64,000 nucleotides of DNA from Pisolithus tinctorius (GCA_024663395.1 JANFAH010000002.1:4960001-5024000), one strand, 5' to 3'; positions 23,634 to 36,165 are shown, numbered from the stretch's first letter. Notes: generated by a model from the sequence alone, not told the origin. A program made the numbers and translations.

Positions 23634-25820
23634 TTATCCAAGGAGACCCCTGACATATTTTATAAGGTCTCTTCCCTACAAAAGAAAACGCATCAGACGA
23701 AATCAACCATCGATATCCAAAAATCCCACTTACCCCTTTACTCTTCACACCGGCTACCATCGCCTCCACGCCTTCCAACTCCTCGTCTCGCCCTCTCTCG
23801 GTACCCTCGCTGCTACCAGAGACGAACCGCGACATTCGTTGTCGCTGACTTAACCCGTGCCGCTGAACAACAGTCAATACGGCCCGCCAACCCTCTACCA
23901 AACCACCGCCATTATTAGGGAGGTTGGATGTACCGGACGTCGTCGCGGAAGGAAGCGATGGTACAGCTGTTGATCGGACGACATACGGACAGTACGAGCG
24001 GTGCTCTTTTACGACATCGAAAGCTCTTCGAGATCGCGAGCCCGATGTCCTCGCTGCTGATGCGAACGCCGACAGGGATTTTCCGTTCGTCGATGACAAA
24101 GGCGCATGCTGCTGTTCCTGTTCCTCACCCATTGAACTCTCGTCGGCGAGCTCTACGGTTGCAAAGCTCCACAACCCCACGCGTCTCTGGCACAGCGGGC
24201 AATGTATGAGTGACATATCCTTTGCTGATGTGGACGACGTTGATAGTCCCATTGCAGATGCACTACTGGGAACCCCGTTGTTCGCGTGGAGTGGGCGAAC
24301 CGGGGATGCGCTGAGTTGTAATCTAGAGGCGCTCCTACCTATACGGGGCGATGCAGACGGGGGTGGCATCGGCGTAGGCGTGGACCCCCGGTCCGTGAAC
24401 GAACGCGAGACAGAACTTGCACGCGAAAGCGCGGGTGTGGACACAGAGGCTACGAACGACCCTGAACGAGACACCGACAAGGACGACATTGGTCGGCGAT
24501 CGTGAGGAGGTGAAGGCGCGGGCTGCCACCCAAAGAGGGCCACGATGAACGAAGTATCTGATAACTCGGCCGCTGGTGGCGGTGCGCTCTCATCGACTTG
24601 CATAGCAGAAGGATCTTCAGAAGGCGGGGTCGGGACAGTGGCCGTTGACACGGCTGAACGAAGGGAGCTCAGCTGCGAAGATGTCTGAGAAATAGGGGTT
24701 AGTAAGTGTCACTGAGAACGAATCTGAGTACGCATACAAGTGGGTGTTTGATGGCGATTTTAGATATGATAGAATCTAGTGCAACAGCGGTAATTCTCAA
24801 GTCGCGAGCAGTGAAACTCGGGGGTTGAAGGGGCACGCGGTACACAGAATCTGTGGGATAGATCAGATTATCCTTGGACGGCACAGGAGGAAGCAATACA
24901 CACCTTCGCATTGTCTCGTCTTCCATGGGCATCCATCCTTGTGCATGTCCACAAGCGAAACGCGTTGTTTTTCGATCAAAGCATTGGCTGTAAACCGAGC
25001 GCAGAACGACAGGGTGGAGAGAAATGTCCTGCTCAGCGGCAATCACACGTTCTTATAACCTACCTTCTTACCGGCTTCCTTGGTCATGCCATCTCGTCCT
25101 GCAAGCACCCACGACACGTCACATATCCCACATACCAACCTATCCTTTCCGTCGTTTACCCATCCACGCTTGGCTGCGGCCACAGCATCGATTTGTGGTG
25201 GCTTGTTGGCATACGTGGAGAGCTTGTACGTGGCAAGGCGAGACAGAAAGGATTGCGTCGAGGAAGGTCTGTATTCGGACGTTGCATGTACTGGAGGTGC
25301 AGAAGAGTGATTGAAGGTAATCGTTTTCTGATTGGACGGAGAACTTTGCGAAGAGCGAGATGCTGTGCGGGCGAGAATGGCGGCAAGGTGAGGTGCGCTT
25401 GTGGAGAGGTTGATGGTGTTTGAGATGCTACCAACGTGTTACCGTTACATTCAGCAAATGGCAGTTCCTGTGTACTAGATGTGAATTGGAACTGACTCGG
25501 GCGAGGAAGTGTGCTTGGTTTCGGTGCGAGACTCTATGCCATATTTTGCGAGTGTCGAGTAGAAAGAGCGGGAGGGATTTGGACGCTTAGCGAGAGGAGG
25601 CTTATCGGCCACGCTACTAATCGACTGCGAGCTGGTCGACGGCGAAACGGCGACGTCCAGTGACTGAATGGCATCTTCGAGTTTCCTCTGCGTTTAAGTC
25701 GTATCAAAAAGGAGACCAACCGACAACATCATCGCAATAGCTGACCTTGGTTGCTCGAATGGAAGACATTGAGGACATTGAAGCGGTTGTCGCTGACGGT
25801 GCTTGGACCTCTGCTGCCAT
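23634..25820 (-). CDS. C3HC zinc-finger / Rsm1-like nuclear protein (NIPA family)
   Basis: Nuclear protein related to fission-yeast Rsm1 (mRNA export) and animal NIPA/ZC3HC1. Seven exons on the minus strand: 25820-25746, 25687-25497, 25427-25072, 24987-24904, 24850-24738, 24684-23734, 23675-23634; 603 aa, all phases consistent. The zf-C3HC domain (about 135-245) starts FLSRLATYKLSTYANKP. It has the Cys pair in RLVCGICDVSWV and the His-Cys-Trp part VDMHKDGCPWKTRQC. A Ser/Pro-rich linker follows, then the Rsm1 domain with CPLCQRRVGLW and VKEHRSYCPYV, and EGWRAVLTVVQRHG. The C-terminus GRDLIKYVRGLLG comes from a 14-codon last exon. Start: ATG before AAEVQAPSATT, the first in-frame Met. This is the only intact copy; at least five fragments lie elsewhere in the window. 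Confidence 0.92.
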
Positions 25821-26619
25821 GTTCCTTGGTGTAAGTACCCCAGAAGAGTGCACGGACTTGACAAAATGCTGAATGGATTATGTAAGCTCCACTTTCTAAA
25901 TACGCTTGAAAACCCCTATCACGCTCCCCATCAGCCGCATCGTTTCAGTATCTTGAGGTTTTCGTCGAATAACACGCGTGATCGAACGCGTGAGCCACAA
26001 GACTTCCAACAATCCTACTCGGCCTATCTGAAGATTCTGAGCTTTATGCCTGAACAGCGCGAGAATCCCGATAAAGGTACAGACACGTAGGCATGCAAGG
26101 GAGGAGGGGGGGACCTGAGAGATGACGCTAGTGCTGGCAGACTGAAAATAGAGTAGGGAAACCGTAAGCATATCTCCACGAAAGAAGTCGCATGGCTGAG
26201 AATATGTACATATTGTTCTGCATCCGTCTTTCGCACCCCCCTCGATGATGTCGAGTATGTGACCAGCAGAGTAGTCTCCCAGCGGGCACCCCAAATTTCT
26301 ATGTTGGTTTTTGGTCCAGGTACCCAACAGGTACCAGTCCCTTGGCTCTGGGATTAGATCCGATAACGGTGTTACTTCGCCCCAAAGAGACGCGTCAGTC
26401 CAATTGTGTTGGATTCGAGACAGAGAAGCATGGAGGACGAGGGTGATGATGATATCATGTACATATCACGAGTCTCATCACAGATATCTGATAGCGAGGC
26501 GCAGCGTAGAAAGCCACTGGCAACTACATACTTACAAGCTCCGTGCGAGATACGGTTGGAGACCACCAAGTTGGCCAGCTTTCGGTTTGTAGACACTTCC
26601 AGCGAATAAAAAAAGGCAC
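25821..26619. other. Intergenic stretch upstream of the C3HC gene
   Basis: About 0.8 kb containing the C3HC promoter; only short frames, no recognisable product. The right edge grades into decarboxylase module B. Confidence 0.4.
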
Positions 26620-28253
26620 GAGCCCATCATTATAGGAGAGTGGTACCTCGTGTAATCTTTCGGCACTAGGCCACAGCATATATGGTACCCAGCTACACAG
26701 TCCTGACTCCTGACTTCTGCGCTAGTACCACAGGTCCACAGGGGTTGGTGGCGTGATGAACGTGAGTCTGCTTGCGTAATGCTGCACTCTTTCAGTTACG
26801 GGTCTTCCCCTGGGCCCGAGTCTCGACATGTGTGCTCCATATTTCGCTCGTACTGTTATTCCTTCTCGTTACACAAGTATGCCCACCGCAGTAACCTGCT
26901 ATCGATCGCAAGATGTGGCGAAATTCTCCGGAGGATCCAAATGATAACGCCGTGCTACCCACATCGTCGTGGGGGGTGCGTGATGTTCGGATTCTGCGAT
27001 CTTGTCCGACATCTGCCACGGAAAAAATCAACGTTCCTTGCTGTACTTTGGCTAACCAGTATGTCGGTAGCACCATCATGGTACGACGCACACGTGTTCA
27101 TGTTGCCTGATCAGAAGGGTGGAAGGTTCGGATGGTGTTTTCTCATTGGTGGTGATTGCCATATAGCTTCTAAAGTGGTATTGGTATTGGAATTTGGACC
27201 GGTTCAATGGCTCGACTGAATTGCAGACGCTGCCAACTGCGGACATGGAACTTCAAGGATGCCCCATCTCGCTGTCAAAACAGCTACCCCTCAATTTTCC
27301 TAACAAATCTTTGCTTCTTCTAACATAATGAAACCATCTGACTTTCCGTATACGTACGAAGAAATAAAAAAGGCTATACGCAGGCTACTTTATGTCGCAT
27401 ACGACGATTCGGTCTGTCCAGGCAAGTATCATCTACCTTTCTGATCATCATGGTTTCAGGTAACCCCTGATCAATAGAGTGCTCCATCCTCGGGGGAAAG
27501 GTGGGATTGTGAACTCTAGTAAGACACAACGTTCTCGTTCGCCACCATTCTAATGACAGCCCTGCCGAATGCCGATGAATAGTGCCTAGATCAGTGGACG
27601 AACGTTGTGGTATGATGTATTCAATTGTCCATTGGCGTTATTGGACTCAAGAGGTACAAGGCGTTGTTCGAGCAATGTATTGAATGTAAGTGTACTAATG
27701 AACTTTCTCACTTGCTGTGATTCTACGTAGTAACTGGATGAATGATGCCAGCCGAATACAGACAGCGACCCCTATGTAGTTCCTTGGAGGAACGTTGGGT
27801 ATTATTGTCTAATGACGTTATAGAACTCAAGGAGGATACCTGGCAGAAACTCAGAGGCATTGACCACCCGAGGGGGCGAGTTATTCTGTTCCCTGGGTGT
27901 GGCCAAGGTGAGGCAGATGGATCTGGTTTGAAGAAATCCACAGCCCTGAAACCGTGATGAACCTTCTCCTTGGAATCAATTCTGATTGGAGCGTCAGCTG
28001 TCTACACTCTGGCGCTGTCATCAGCTGTGTCATGGTACGGTCCTTCCAGAACCAATTTAGATTCGGCGCAAGATGCTGTGAGGAATTCTGTGTTTCAGGC
28101 TGATCAGACCTGTTACTCGGAACCTTGCTACCATGCGTTCATGTTTGCTCAGTGCGGCCAACTTGCACTCCTTGTGTCGAGAAGCCAAAGCTCCGACCGC
28201 ATTATGTATTGTTTTGAGATGGCCGCCCCTATATGCTTTGGCGGGCTGGATTG
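26620..28253 (+). repeat. Upstream non-coding part of decarboxylase module B
   Basis: Similar to 14970-16907 and to the other module upstream regions. It begins with sequence shared with 15000-15300 (CTTGCGTAATGCTGCACTC versus TTTGCGTAATGCTTCACTC). The block starting AACCTGCTATCGATCGCA near 26895 is also found near 46377 and 51359. No conserved coding frame. Confidence 0.7.
27530..27870 (+). repeat. Pair of 160-180 bp tandem repeats, module B
   Basis: Two units with cores at about 27629-27647 and 27809-27827 (180 bp apart), each preceded by GAACGTTG and the CCGAATGCCGAT or CCGAATACAGAC region. Confidence 0.65.
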
Positions 28254-28396
28254 TATAAAAGGTCACAGATTTTTCCTTCGTTCTCCAGGCTTTTGTCTTT
28301 GCGATATCTGTTCCGCACCACAACAGCTGTGCTTGTGGGTCCCTTTCACCCCTTGGTACCATCGTACTTTCATACTGACCGCAATCAGCATTAACC
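28254..28396 (+). promoter_or_regulatory. Core promoter and 5'UTR intron of decarboxylase copy B
   Basis: TATA-like TATAAAAGG at 28254-28262, 143 bp before the ATG. A predicted 54-nt intron (28335-28388, GTGGGT donor, CATACTGAC branch-like site, CAG acceptor) ends 8 nt before the start codon. Confidence 0.65.
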
Positions 28397-29912
28397 ATGC
28401 CCAAGACTACCGTCTGCAGATGGCTTCCCAAGGACCCATCAGTCATTGACGCATTCGTGAGCGACTTGCTCGAGCGCAGTCGTTTTATCCATGGACGTAA
28501 CCCTAGAACCCGCGCGCGTATTGCAGCGGTGGGAGAGAACTTGGAGAAGGCGATGGGCAAAGCCAAAATCCGGTTTAACCTACGCCGCCTGCGGGCCCAC
28601 TACCATTTCACTCCTGGCCAACCGCAAGTTTATACTGCCCGTGCATTGAACCCTATAGTACAGGAATTCAAAGAATACATTGAGCGGGAGGGTGTCGTCT
28701 ACGCTGCATTCAACCAAATGTTCGAGCAAGCTCCCTCGCCTCAGAACGACGACCAAGCAAAGGTATATAATTTCAGCTTTTTCGTCTATTACATCGCTCA
28801 TTTCAGTCCAGATCGAAGACTATGAGGACTTGATGGAGATGATCGACACGCAGTTGACGGCAGCACCCAGTTATGGCGGAGGCGCGAGTGATATGGCGGC
28901 CGCCGTCCCCTATTACGCTATCATTTCGCGTTTCTGTAACACTCCTGCGGGCTACAGCGCGTTCACTGACCCTGGAGTCAATGAAAGACTTGGCAGGGTG
29001 TTCAACGCATGGAACGAATACCTCAGGTCGGTGGACTCCACCGACGTCATTTACGATGGAGAGGGCGGCTGGCTCAGTACCGCAGCGCTCAATGCTATGG
29101 TCCAGCATGCTGGTGGAGACCCTGGACAGGACACGTTTGACAACTTCTACGTTTGCGATACCACTGATCCTCACTACGGTTTCAAATCCTATGACGAGCT
29201 CTTTGTCAGGGAGTTGAAGGCCGTCCGCCGTGCCGTAGTTTCCCCTGATGACACGGCGATCGTCAACTCCGCATGCACGTCTACGGTCTACGAGATTTAC
29301 TACAACCTTAAGAAGACAGACAGATTCTGGATCAAAGATACCCCCTACTCCCTCAACCACATGCTCGCTGAGGACGATCTTGTTGACACATTCGTCGGCG
29401 GGACTGTTATCCAGGCTATGCTTGCATCTCTCGACTACCACCGTTGGCGCAGTCCCGTAGACGGTACCGTCGTGAAGACGCGCCTCATTTCGGGCTTGAC
29501 GCATCCTAACCCACCACCAACCTACTACGCTGCTTGCTTGGATGATGTCCAAGACGATTTTGACGTCATTACTCGCTCGCAGGACTTCGTCACGGCCATA
29601 TCTACTCGTGCTTTGATCTTCATCCAAGCTGAGGATCCCGTTGGCTTGATATGCTTTGTGGGTGTTGGCTTGTGCGAAGTGTCGACTTGCGAAATTACCG
29701 TCAAGGAGGGTCAAGTGCTCAAGAAGGGCGATCAGCTGGGCATGTTCCATTTCGGAGGATCTACCCACTGCCTCGTCTTTGGTGGTGACGTGACTGTGAC
29801 GCAAATCATGCAGCCAGGCAAGGACGACGACGGTAACGACACCGAAGTGCCATTGGTGGGATCGAAGGTGCGGGTCGGCAAAGACATCCTCACGGTCTCA
29901 AAGCAGACTTGA
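28397..29912 (+). CDS. Phosphatidylserine-decarboxylase-like protein, copy B (HRWR type)
   Basis: Same family and two-exon layout as copy A: exons 28397-28762 and 28812-29912 (49-nt intron), 488 aa. The N-terminal TTVCRWLPKDP block and the PSDC-type domain (VQEFKEY, FNQMFEQAPSP, TPAGYSAFTDPGVNERL) are intact. The catalytic domain ends in HFGGSTHCLVF with predicted cleavage before Ser439. The active-site His motif reads DYHRWRSPVDG: His332 is kept but residue 335 is Arg instead of His, by one A-to-G change (CAC to CGC). The C-terminal tail has an insert with QPGKDDDGNDTEVPLVGSK that copies A, C and E lack but D and G share. A remnant of a further decarboxylase 3' end lies just downstream. Confidence 0.93.
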
Positions 29913-30049
29913 GAAATGATAGCTTCAATCGCGTGTCAAGTGTAACCTCATAAACAGTGACATATCTTGTGTGTACGATAGCAAGGTGATTTCTTGAAGC
30001 GTTTACGTACAGTGTAACAATTTCAGTGTTTACGACGACTATGCCGCTT

Positions 30050-30254
30050 TACTTGGTTCAGCTTCGTGTGTGCCGCTGACGTCCCCGGTCGAACAACGCG
30101 CCAGCGGTTGAAAGGAGATGGGTTCGGCCAGTTCCACTTCGAAGGATCTACCCACTACTTGCTCTTCCGCTGTGGTGTGCCTTATCTCGCCGACCCCGAG
30201 CAATACACCACTGATAAGACCGAGAGTAGGAATCGGCAAACATTCTCTCTGTAG
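30050..30254 (+). pseudogene. 3' remnant of a decarboxylase gene
   Basis: About 200 bp downstream of copy B reading LKGDGFGQFHFEGSTHYLLF, clearly the cleavage-site region of the same family with Gly changed to Glu (EGST). It ends in a stop at 30252-30254. No upstream catalytic part is present. The same shard, more decayed, follows copies C, E and F, so it was part of the module before amplification. Confidence 0.75.
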
Positions 30255-30479
30255 ACTGTTCCCCTAAGTCAGACTCGAAGAGTGTATCGCGGCATGTTCA
30301 ACACCGACGTGGCGACGACGTCTTTTCAACTCTGGGTCGGGGATAGGCTCGTAGTCACCAGAAGAACCTGGAATCACCGTCACGGTATCAAGCAAAGTGG
30401 AAGGCTAGGTCTTGTTCTGGACCCAGGACGACCCAAACTGCTCGCTGTACCATCGATATACATAGCCGGGGATTCCGTG

Positions 30480-31920
30480 CTTTAGCTTAGTCAACCGCAT
30501 GTCGGTAGCACCCTCGACCTCCTACCACGCACACTTCAAAATTGGTGTCAGTATTGGAATTTGAATCCATACGATGGCTTTCCTGAATTGTAGGCTGGAG
30601 GCTGCTCCCGGTTGCGGACACGAAGGTTACCCGTCTCCCCGGAAGAACGCCTGCCCTAACGAATCTTTGCTTCCTCTAGTAACACAACGAACCACCTGAT
30701 TGCCCATGAGTGTGCGAAGAAATGGAAAAAAAAGAGGTTCTGTGCCGGTTACTTCATGCCGCATACGACGATTCGGTCCATCCGGGTAAGTGTTATCCGA
30801 TATCTGTCTAATCATGACGGTTTCACCTACGATCGATGGGGTAGGTACCTCTCCCTTGGCGAAAAGATGTGATTGTGAATTCTAGCATTCTCGCTCGCCG
30901 CGATTCTAATGACAGCAGGCATCATGTCAGCCGAATGTCGATGACTGAATGGTGCCTAGATCAGTGGAGCAACGTTGTGGTATTATTGTCCAATGGCGTT
31001 ATAGGACTCAACGGCGTAGTTGTAGAAGATATATCCAGTAAGTATACCCATGACAGCATTCTCGTTCACCACGGTTTTAAAGACAGAATGAACGAGACCT
31101 GCCGAATGCCGGGTCAATGGCATCCAGGAGGAAGGTTGGATATTGTTGTCCAATGGCGTTATAGGGCTCAAGAGGAACATTCGACAGAAGCTCCAAAGCA
31201 TGACTGACACTGTTATTGGAGCGGACACTTGGATATACCGGAGGGTACTACTTACTCTTCTGATACTGCGTGGATGATCATATCTGGCATTGATCCTGGG
31301 CCGGGGCGGATTATCTTTACCCGGGTCTTTGCGACTATTGTTACTCAGGGGATAGCCGCGTTCGGAGCGGCCAAGACAAGGCACGTGTCTGATGTGAATG
31401 GATCTTGTCAGTGAGAACCATACGCTCACAGGTATCTCTTCGTGTGTAACTACAGATGATGACCTTTTCCCCTTGGTACCAACCACGGCTGAAACGACAC
31501 ATACTGATGCTGTTTTACGAGCTCCACCGCGCTCCAATGGTGCGGTCCTTCCAGAACCAGCTTCAGATTCGAAGCGTAGGCTCTTGTTTTCTAGGGATAC
31601 CTGTGATGGGGCTGCTGGATTATCTATCTGATTATCGGACATGTGTCCCAGTATCGGTTTGTTGGGTGGCCTAATCGTGGGTACGGGTTCTTCGTGATCT
31701 GTGGCGAATTCCGTCTCGCTGTTCCAGGTCAATCAGATCTTCCATTCGGCTTCCGCACTTGCTACCATTCTTTCTGTCAGTTACGCACCATTCCACGAAG
31801 CCGGGGGCAAAATCCCGTTCGTTCAGGGTCAACCGACACGTCTTGTGACAGGAAGTCAAAGCTCCGATTGTATTACTGCTTCAGGGCGGGTGGCCCGATA
31901 TGCTTTGGCGAACTGGATAG
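30480..31920 (+). repeat. Upstream non-coding part of decarboxylase module C
   Basis: Third plus-strand copy of the module upstream region, directly following module B with almost no spacer. Order and content match modules A and B from about 15480 and 27070 on. Confidence 0.7.
30880..31210 (+). repeat. Pair of 160-bp tandem repeats, module C (best preserved)
   Basis: Cores CCAATGGCGTTATAGGACT at 30990-31008 and CCAATGGCGTTATAGGGCT at 31150-31168, exactly 160 bp apart. Each is preceded by TTCTCG(T/C)TC(G/A)CC, a CCGAATG(T/C)CG element and TTATTGT or TATTGTTGT. Confidence 0.75.
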
Positions 31921-32061
31921 TATAAAAGGGCTCAGATTTGTTCTTCGTTCTTCAGGCTTGTCTCCTCAGCAACTGTTGCTCATTACAATAGCTATACTCG
32001 TGGGTCTCTCTGGTCTCTTAGTACCATCACACCTTCACACTGACCGTAATCAGCATTAACC
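31921..32061 (+). promoter_or_regulatory. Core promoter and 5'UTR intron of decarboxylase copy C
   Basis: TATA-like TATAAAAGGG at 31921-31930, 141 bp before the ATG. Predicted 54-nt intron 32000-32053 (GTGGGT donor, CACTGACCG, CAG acceptor) ends 8 nt before the start. Confidence 0.65.
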
Positions 32062-33550
32062 ATGCCCAGAACTACCGTCTGTAGATGGCTCCCCAAGGAC
32101 CCGGCAGCCGTTGAAACATTCGTGAGCGACTTGCTCGTGCGCAGTCGTGTTATCCATGGCCGTGACCCTAAAACCCGCGCGCGTGTTGCGAAGGTGGGGG
32201 AAAGCCTGGAGACGGCGATAAGCAGAACCGGCATTACGTTCGACCTAAGCCGCCTGCGGTGCCACTATCGCTTCACTGTTGGCCAGGAGCAAGTTTATAC
32301 TGTCCGTGGACTGCACCCTATAGTGCAGGAATTCCAAGATTACATTGAGAGGGAGGGTGTGGTCTACGCTGCGTTCAATGAGATGTTCGAGCAAGCTCCC
32401 CCGCCTCAGAACGAGGACCAAGAGAAGGTATGTATTTTCGACTTTTGTGACTATTACTCTGCTCATCTCAGTCTAGATCGAAGATTATGTGGACTTGATG
32501 GAGATGATCAATACGAACCTGACGACAGCCCCCAGTTTTGGTGAGGGTGTGAGCGCTATGGTGGCAGCTGTTCCCTATTACGGTATCATTTCGCGTTTCT
32601 GCAACACTCCTGCGGGCTATAACGCGTTCACCCACCCCGGAGTCAATGAGAGATTCTGTAGGGTGTTCACTGCATGGCACGAGTACCTTACCTCGACAGC
32701 GTCCACCAACGTCATCCACGATGGAGATGGCGGTTGGCTCAGTACCGCAGCGCTCAATGCCATGGTTCAAAGTGCTGGTGGCACTCCTGATCAGGATACG
32801 TTTGACAACTTCTTCATTTGCGACACCAGCGACCCTCACTACGGGTTCAAATCCTATGACGAGCTCTTCGTCAGGGAGTTGAAAGCCGTCCACCGTGCCG
32901 TGGTCTATCCCGACAACCCAGCGATCGTCAACTCTGCATGCTCGTCTACCGTCCACATGCTTTACTACAACCTCAAGAAGACGGACAGATTCTGGATAAA
33001 AAATACCCCCTACTCCCTCAACCACATCCTCGCAGAGGATGAGCTTGTTGACACATTTGTCAACGGGACTCTTATTCAGGCTATGCTTGGATCTCTCGAC
33101 TACCACCGCTGGCGCAGTCCCGTGAATGGTACTGTCGTGAAGACACGCCTCATTTCTGGTGCGACCCATCCTAACCCACCGCCTACCTACTACGCGGCTT
33201 GCTTAGACGATGACCATGAGGATCTGGACGTCGTTTCCCGCTCGCAGGACTTTGTCTCAAACATTTCCACGCGTGCTTTGATCTACATCCAAGCTGAGGA
33301 GCCCGTTGGCTTGATGTGCTTCGTGGGAGTTGGTTTGGGCGAGGTGTCGACCTGTAACGTTGTCGTCAACGAGGGTCAGGAGCTCAAGAAGGGAGATGAG
33401 CTGGGCCAGTTCCACTTTGGCGGATCTACCCACTGTCTCATCTTCCGACCTGGCGTGACTGTGACGCCGATTGACCAGGACGGCCAACCTTTGGAGGGAT
33501 CGAAGGTGCGGGTCGGCAAAGATATCCTCATCGCAACAAAGCAGCCTTGA
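32062..33550 (+). CDS. Phosphatidylserine-decarboxylase-like protein, copy C (HRWR type)
   Basis: Exons 32062-32427 and 32477-33550 (49-nt intron), 479 aa. The N-terminal block TTVCRWLPKDP and HGRDPKTRARV is followed by the PSDC-type domain (VQEFQDYIEREGVVY, FNEMFEQAPPP, TPAGYNAFTHPGVNERF) and the catalytic domain. The motif DYHRWRSPVNG keeps His332 but has Arg335 in the second His position. HFGGSTHCLIF predicts cleavage before Ser439, giving an alpha chain of about 41 residues. The C-terminus (SKVRVGKDILIATKQP) lacks the Asp-rich insert of B, D and G and resembles copy A. Expected to be a cytosolic alpha/beta pyruvoyl enzyme if self-processing works with Arg335. Confidence 0.93.
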
Positions 33551-33900
33551 AATGATAACTTCGGTCGCGTGTCTGTATAACCTCAGATTTAAACAGTGTC
33601 ATTGCTCGCGTGTACGATAGCAAAGTTGAATTGGTGCCTTGGCGTGTTTGTCTACAATGTAACATTTCAGGCGACGGCAGGAATGCTATCTTTCAGCGTT
33701 TCACTTGGTTCAGTGTGAGGTGTCAACAACGTGGTAGTTAAAGGTAGATAAGTTGGACCGGTTCCACTTCCGAGGGTCTAACCGCTGCCTCATCTGCTGC
33801 TCTGGCTTATGTCGCTGATCCCTCAGGGCGAGGACGCCACATTATTAGTAGGATTGTAGTTGCGAACCGGCGAACATAGTTTCTGTCTAAGGTGTTTCCT
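33551..33900 (+). pseudogene. 3' flank of module C with decarboxylase shard
   Basis: The conserved 3' flank (to about 33720) is followed by the same shard as at 30050. It is recognisable by TTCCACTTCCGAGGGTCTAACC at 33762 and the downstream AACCGGCGAACA, but with frame breaks. Non-functional. Confidence 0.6.
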
Positions 33901-35035
33901 CCAAGTCAGGATCGAAGACTGTATCTCGACGTGTTTGCAGAAGATTAGCTTCGCGACGGCGGTTACATGTTTTAACTCTTTGGATGTTGTTACTATCAGT
34001 GCGGGAGGTACGTGCATTGCTATATACGGTAGTTACGGACGCAATGCAAGATTCATGAATGCTGGGGAAGGTACTTGGGAAACTGAGAAGTAAGGAAGGG
34101 AGAGAATGTGGGAAGCGCGGAGCAATTTCCGACACCAGATGAGAGCAGGATCCTGTTGGAGGCGTGAGCTGCGAGGGCGGATGGGTACGCCTCGCAGGTT
34201 GTGCTGCTCCTGATGGGTCCGCTAACGCGCCAGGGGCCCCAGATTGGGTGGTCCTGCGAGGTGTCAAAAACGAAGAGTGTGAGGAAAGGGAGCGGAGTGG
34301 GGTGCGACGACGAGAGTGGTCGAGCAATGCGCAGAACGAGCGGGGCGCTGGAGACACGGGAATGAGAGAAAAAGTACTGATTACCTATGCTACTAACCGT
34401 TGCACCACTTGTAAGATCCTCTGGAATCGGTGCCTAGCTCTGAGGTAACCTTTTTAGTGTCAGGTAACAGGATGCGCTGCATGTATATCTAAAAACAATT
34501 TAGAGTACTCGCGTGGGGGGATTAATGAAAGGCGCATCACAACTTGAGCATGACCGTGCACCCTGCTCTGCTACCATAGATGCGTACCATTTCAAGCCAG
34601 TGCATTTCTTCACAGATCTTGGTGCATGTCCTAGAAACGGGCAGCTGTACAGTCTCGTGTCTATCTGCTGTCACGTATATAGGATAAGCAATGTGTGCAT
34701 TCAGCCTTTAGTGCTATGGTTGTCTTTGCTGTGGTCGCACACTGCAGAACGTATGAGCTTGGGAGTTGCAAACTAAAGAAGTAGCTTACGGCGTCGACAA
34801 GTAACCTGGTGCTTGGCCGGGAACCACCCCACACAAGACCACGACATGCGCACCCTGTATACCACTTTCGTCGAAGATTCACAGTTAATACATCAGCTAT
34901 GCAACACCGTAAAAGATGAGGCAGTGGGTAGATCAAACTCCTGGAGGCTGAATGCCACATCGCCATTGCGCACACGAGAGATGCAAACTTTTCGTAAGAT
35001 TACACCAACAATCGATCGAAATTGTGATCGCCTCA
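33901..35035. other. Spacer with minus-oriented module remnants
   Basis: Mostly anonymous sequence. Reversed module 3' material is seen near 34600-34650 (compare 49930-49990 and 54030-54070) and near 34905-34950 (AAAGATGAGGCAGTGGGTAG, the reverse of the shard's WYCCACTGCCTCATCTT region). No gene supported. Confidence 0.45.
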
Positions 35036-35440
35036 AACCTGCAATTCTACGCGAAGGAGATCTGTGCTGACTCGCACTTTCGATCCCATCAACCTTGGCC
35101 GTCTTGGTTAGTCGGCGTCACGGTCAGGTCAGGTCGGAAGATGCAGGCAGTTGGGTAGATCCTCCAGAGTCCTACGAGCGGAAAACGACATCTAAACCCT
35201 CATGGGAAGAGCAAGTTGGATGTGGTGGTCTGAGGCTCGTCTTCATGACAGTGCAAGTACGGGACTGCGCCAACGGTAGTGGTGGAAAGATCCAAACATC
35301 GCCAGGACAAGAGCCTAGCTCAGCGCCCTCGGACGATCGTCGAGTCGTTATGCAAAACAATGTCGCGGTGAATGGCTTTCGACTCCTTGACGGAGAGCCC
35401 ATCGTAGGACTTGAAACCGTAATGAGGGCCACCATCGGCA
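35036..35440 (-). pseudogene. Decarboxylase remnant, antisense
   Basis: On the minus strand this holds disconnected pieces of the decarboxylase second exon. The cleavage-site end lies near 35085-35165, the HRWR region near 35255-35290 (still CGC, i.e. Arg), and the PHYGF/YDELF region near 35395-35435. Large internal deletions and frame breaks. It runs directly into a plus-strand C3HC fragment. Confidence 0.7.
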
Positions 35441-36165
35441 TTAAACGTCACTCTTCTCAAAGTTCCCCGTCCAAACAGAAAACAGCCACCCTCACGTATG
35501 CATCATCTGAATACAGACCCTCGTTGATGCAATCCTTTCTGTCCCGTCTCGCCACGTACAAGCTCTCCACGTATGCCAACAAGCCACTACGAATCGATGC
35601 TGTGGCTGCAACCAAGTGTAAAAGAATAAACGACGGAAAGGATAGGTTAGTATGTGGGATATGTGACGTGTCGTGGGTGCTCGCAGGACGAGATAGCGTG
35701 GCCAGGGAAGTCGGTGGGAAGGGAAGCTTTAGGAATGTGTAATCAGGCCATTTCCTTCCACCCTGTCGTTCTGCGCACGATTTGCAGCTAATGCTTTGGT
35801 AAAAAAGCAATGCGCTTCGTTTGTGGACGTGGGTGTCCGTGGGGAACGAGACGATCCGAAGGTATGTATCGATTTGTCTGGTACTGTCCAAGGATAATCA
35901 AATCCATCCCACAGATTCCGTTTACCACGTCCGCTTCAGTCCCCGAGTTTCATGACTCACGACTTGGGATTGCATCGGATCCTATGGTATCCGAAAATTT
36001 TATAAAACATCCACCTGGGCGTGCTCTTAAATACGTTCACGGTGACTTTTACTAACACTTACTTCTCAGATACCCTCGTAAGTGAGTTCCCTTCATTCAG
36101 CGGTGGTACTCTGATCCCACCTCCCGAAGGTCCTCCTGCCGTGCAAGTCGACGAAAGTGCACCCC
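35441..36165 (+). pseudogene. C3HC/Rsm1 zinc-finger pseudogene, exons 3-6 start
   Basis: Plus-strand copy of the middle of the C3HC gene. It reads FLSRLATYKLSTYANKP and KDRLVCGICDVSWVLAGRD with good conservation to about 35735. Degenerate exon 4 (CAATGCGCTTCGTTTGTGGAC near 35808), exon 5 and the first bases of exon 6 (to about 36165) follow. It lacks exons 1-2 and the Rsm1 domain. Because exon 3 is open, an ORF reads through the antisense decarboxylase remnant into it; that fusion is accidental. Confidence 0.8.

Noticed and set aside
28803..29804. Long open frame (333 codons) antisense to decarboxylase copy B, with similar ones opposite C, D and G
   Set aside because: They lie exactly opposite the coding exons and carry no independent domain; codon choice that avoids TTA, CTA and TCA in the real gene leaves the reverse frame open.
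34164..34448. 94-codon plus-strand frame downstream of copy C
   Set aside because: No domain, no partner exons, composition unlike nearby coding sequence, and it overlaps a longer minus-strand frame of equally poor quality.
35095..35742. A 215-codon plus-strand protein joining decarboxylase-like and zinc-finger-like sequence
   Set aside because: Its first half is antisense decarboxylase remnant and its second half a C3HC exon 3 copy; the open frame crosses a rearrangement joint by chance.
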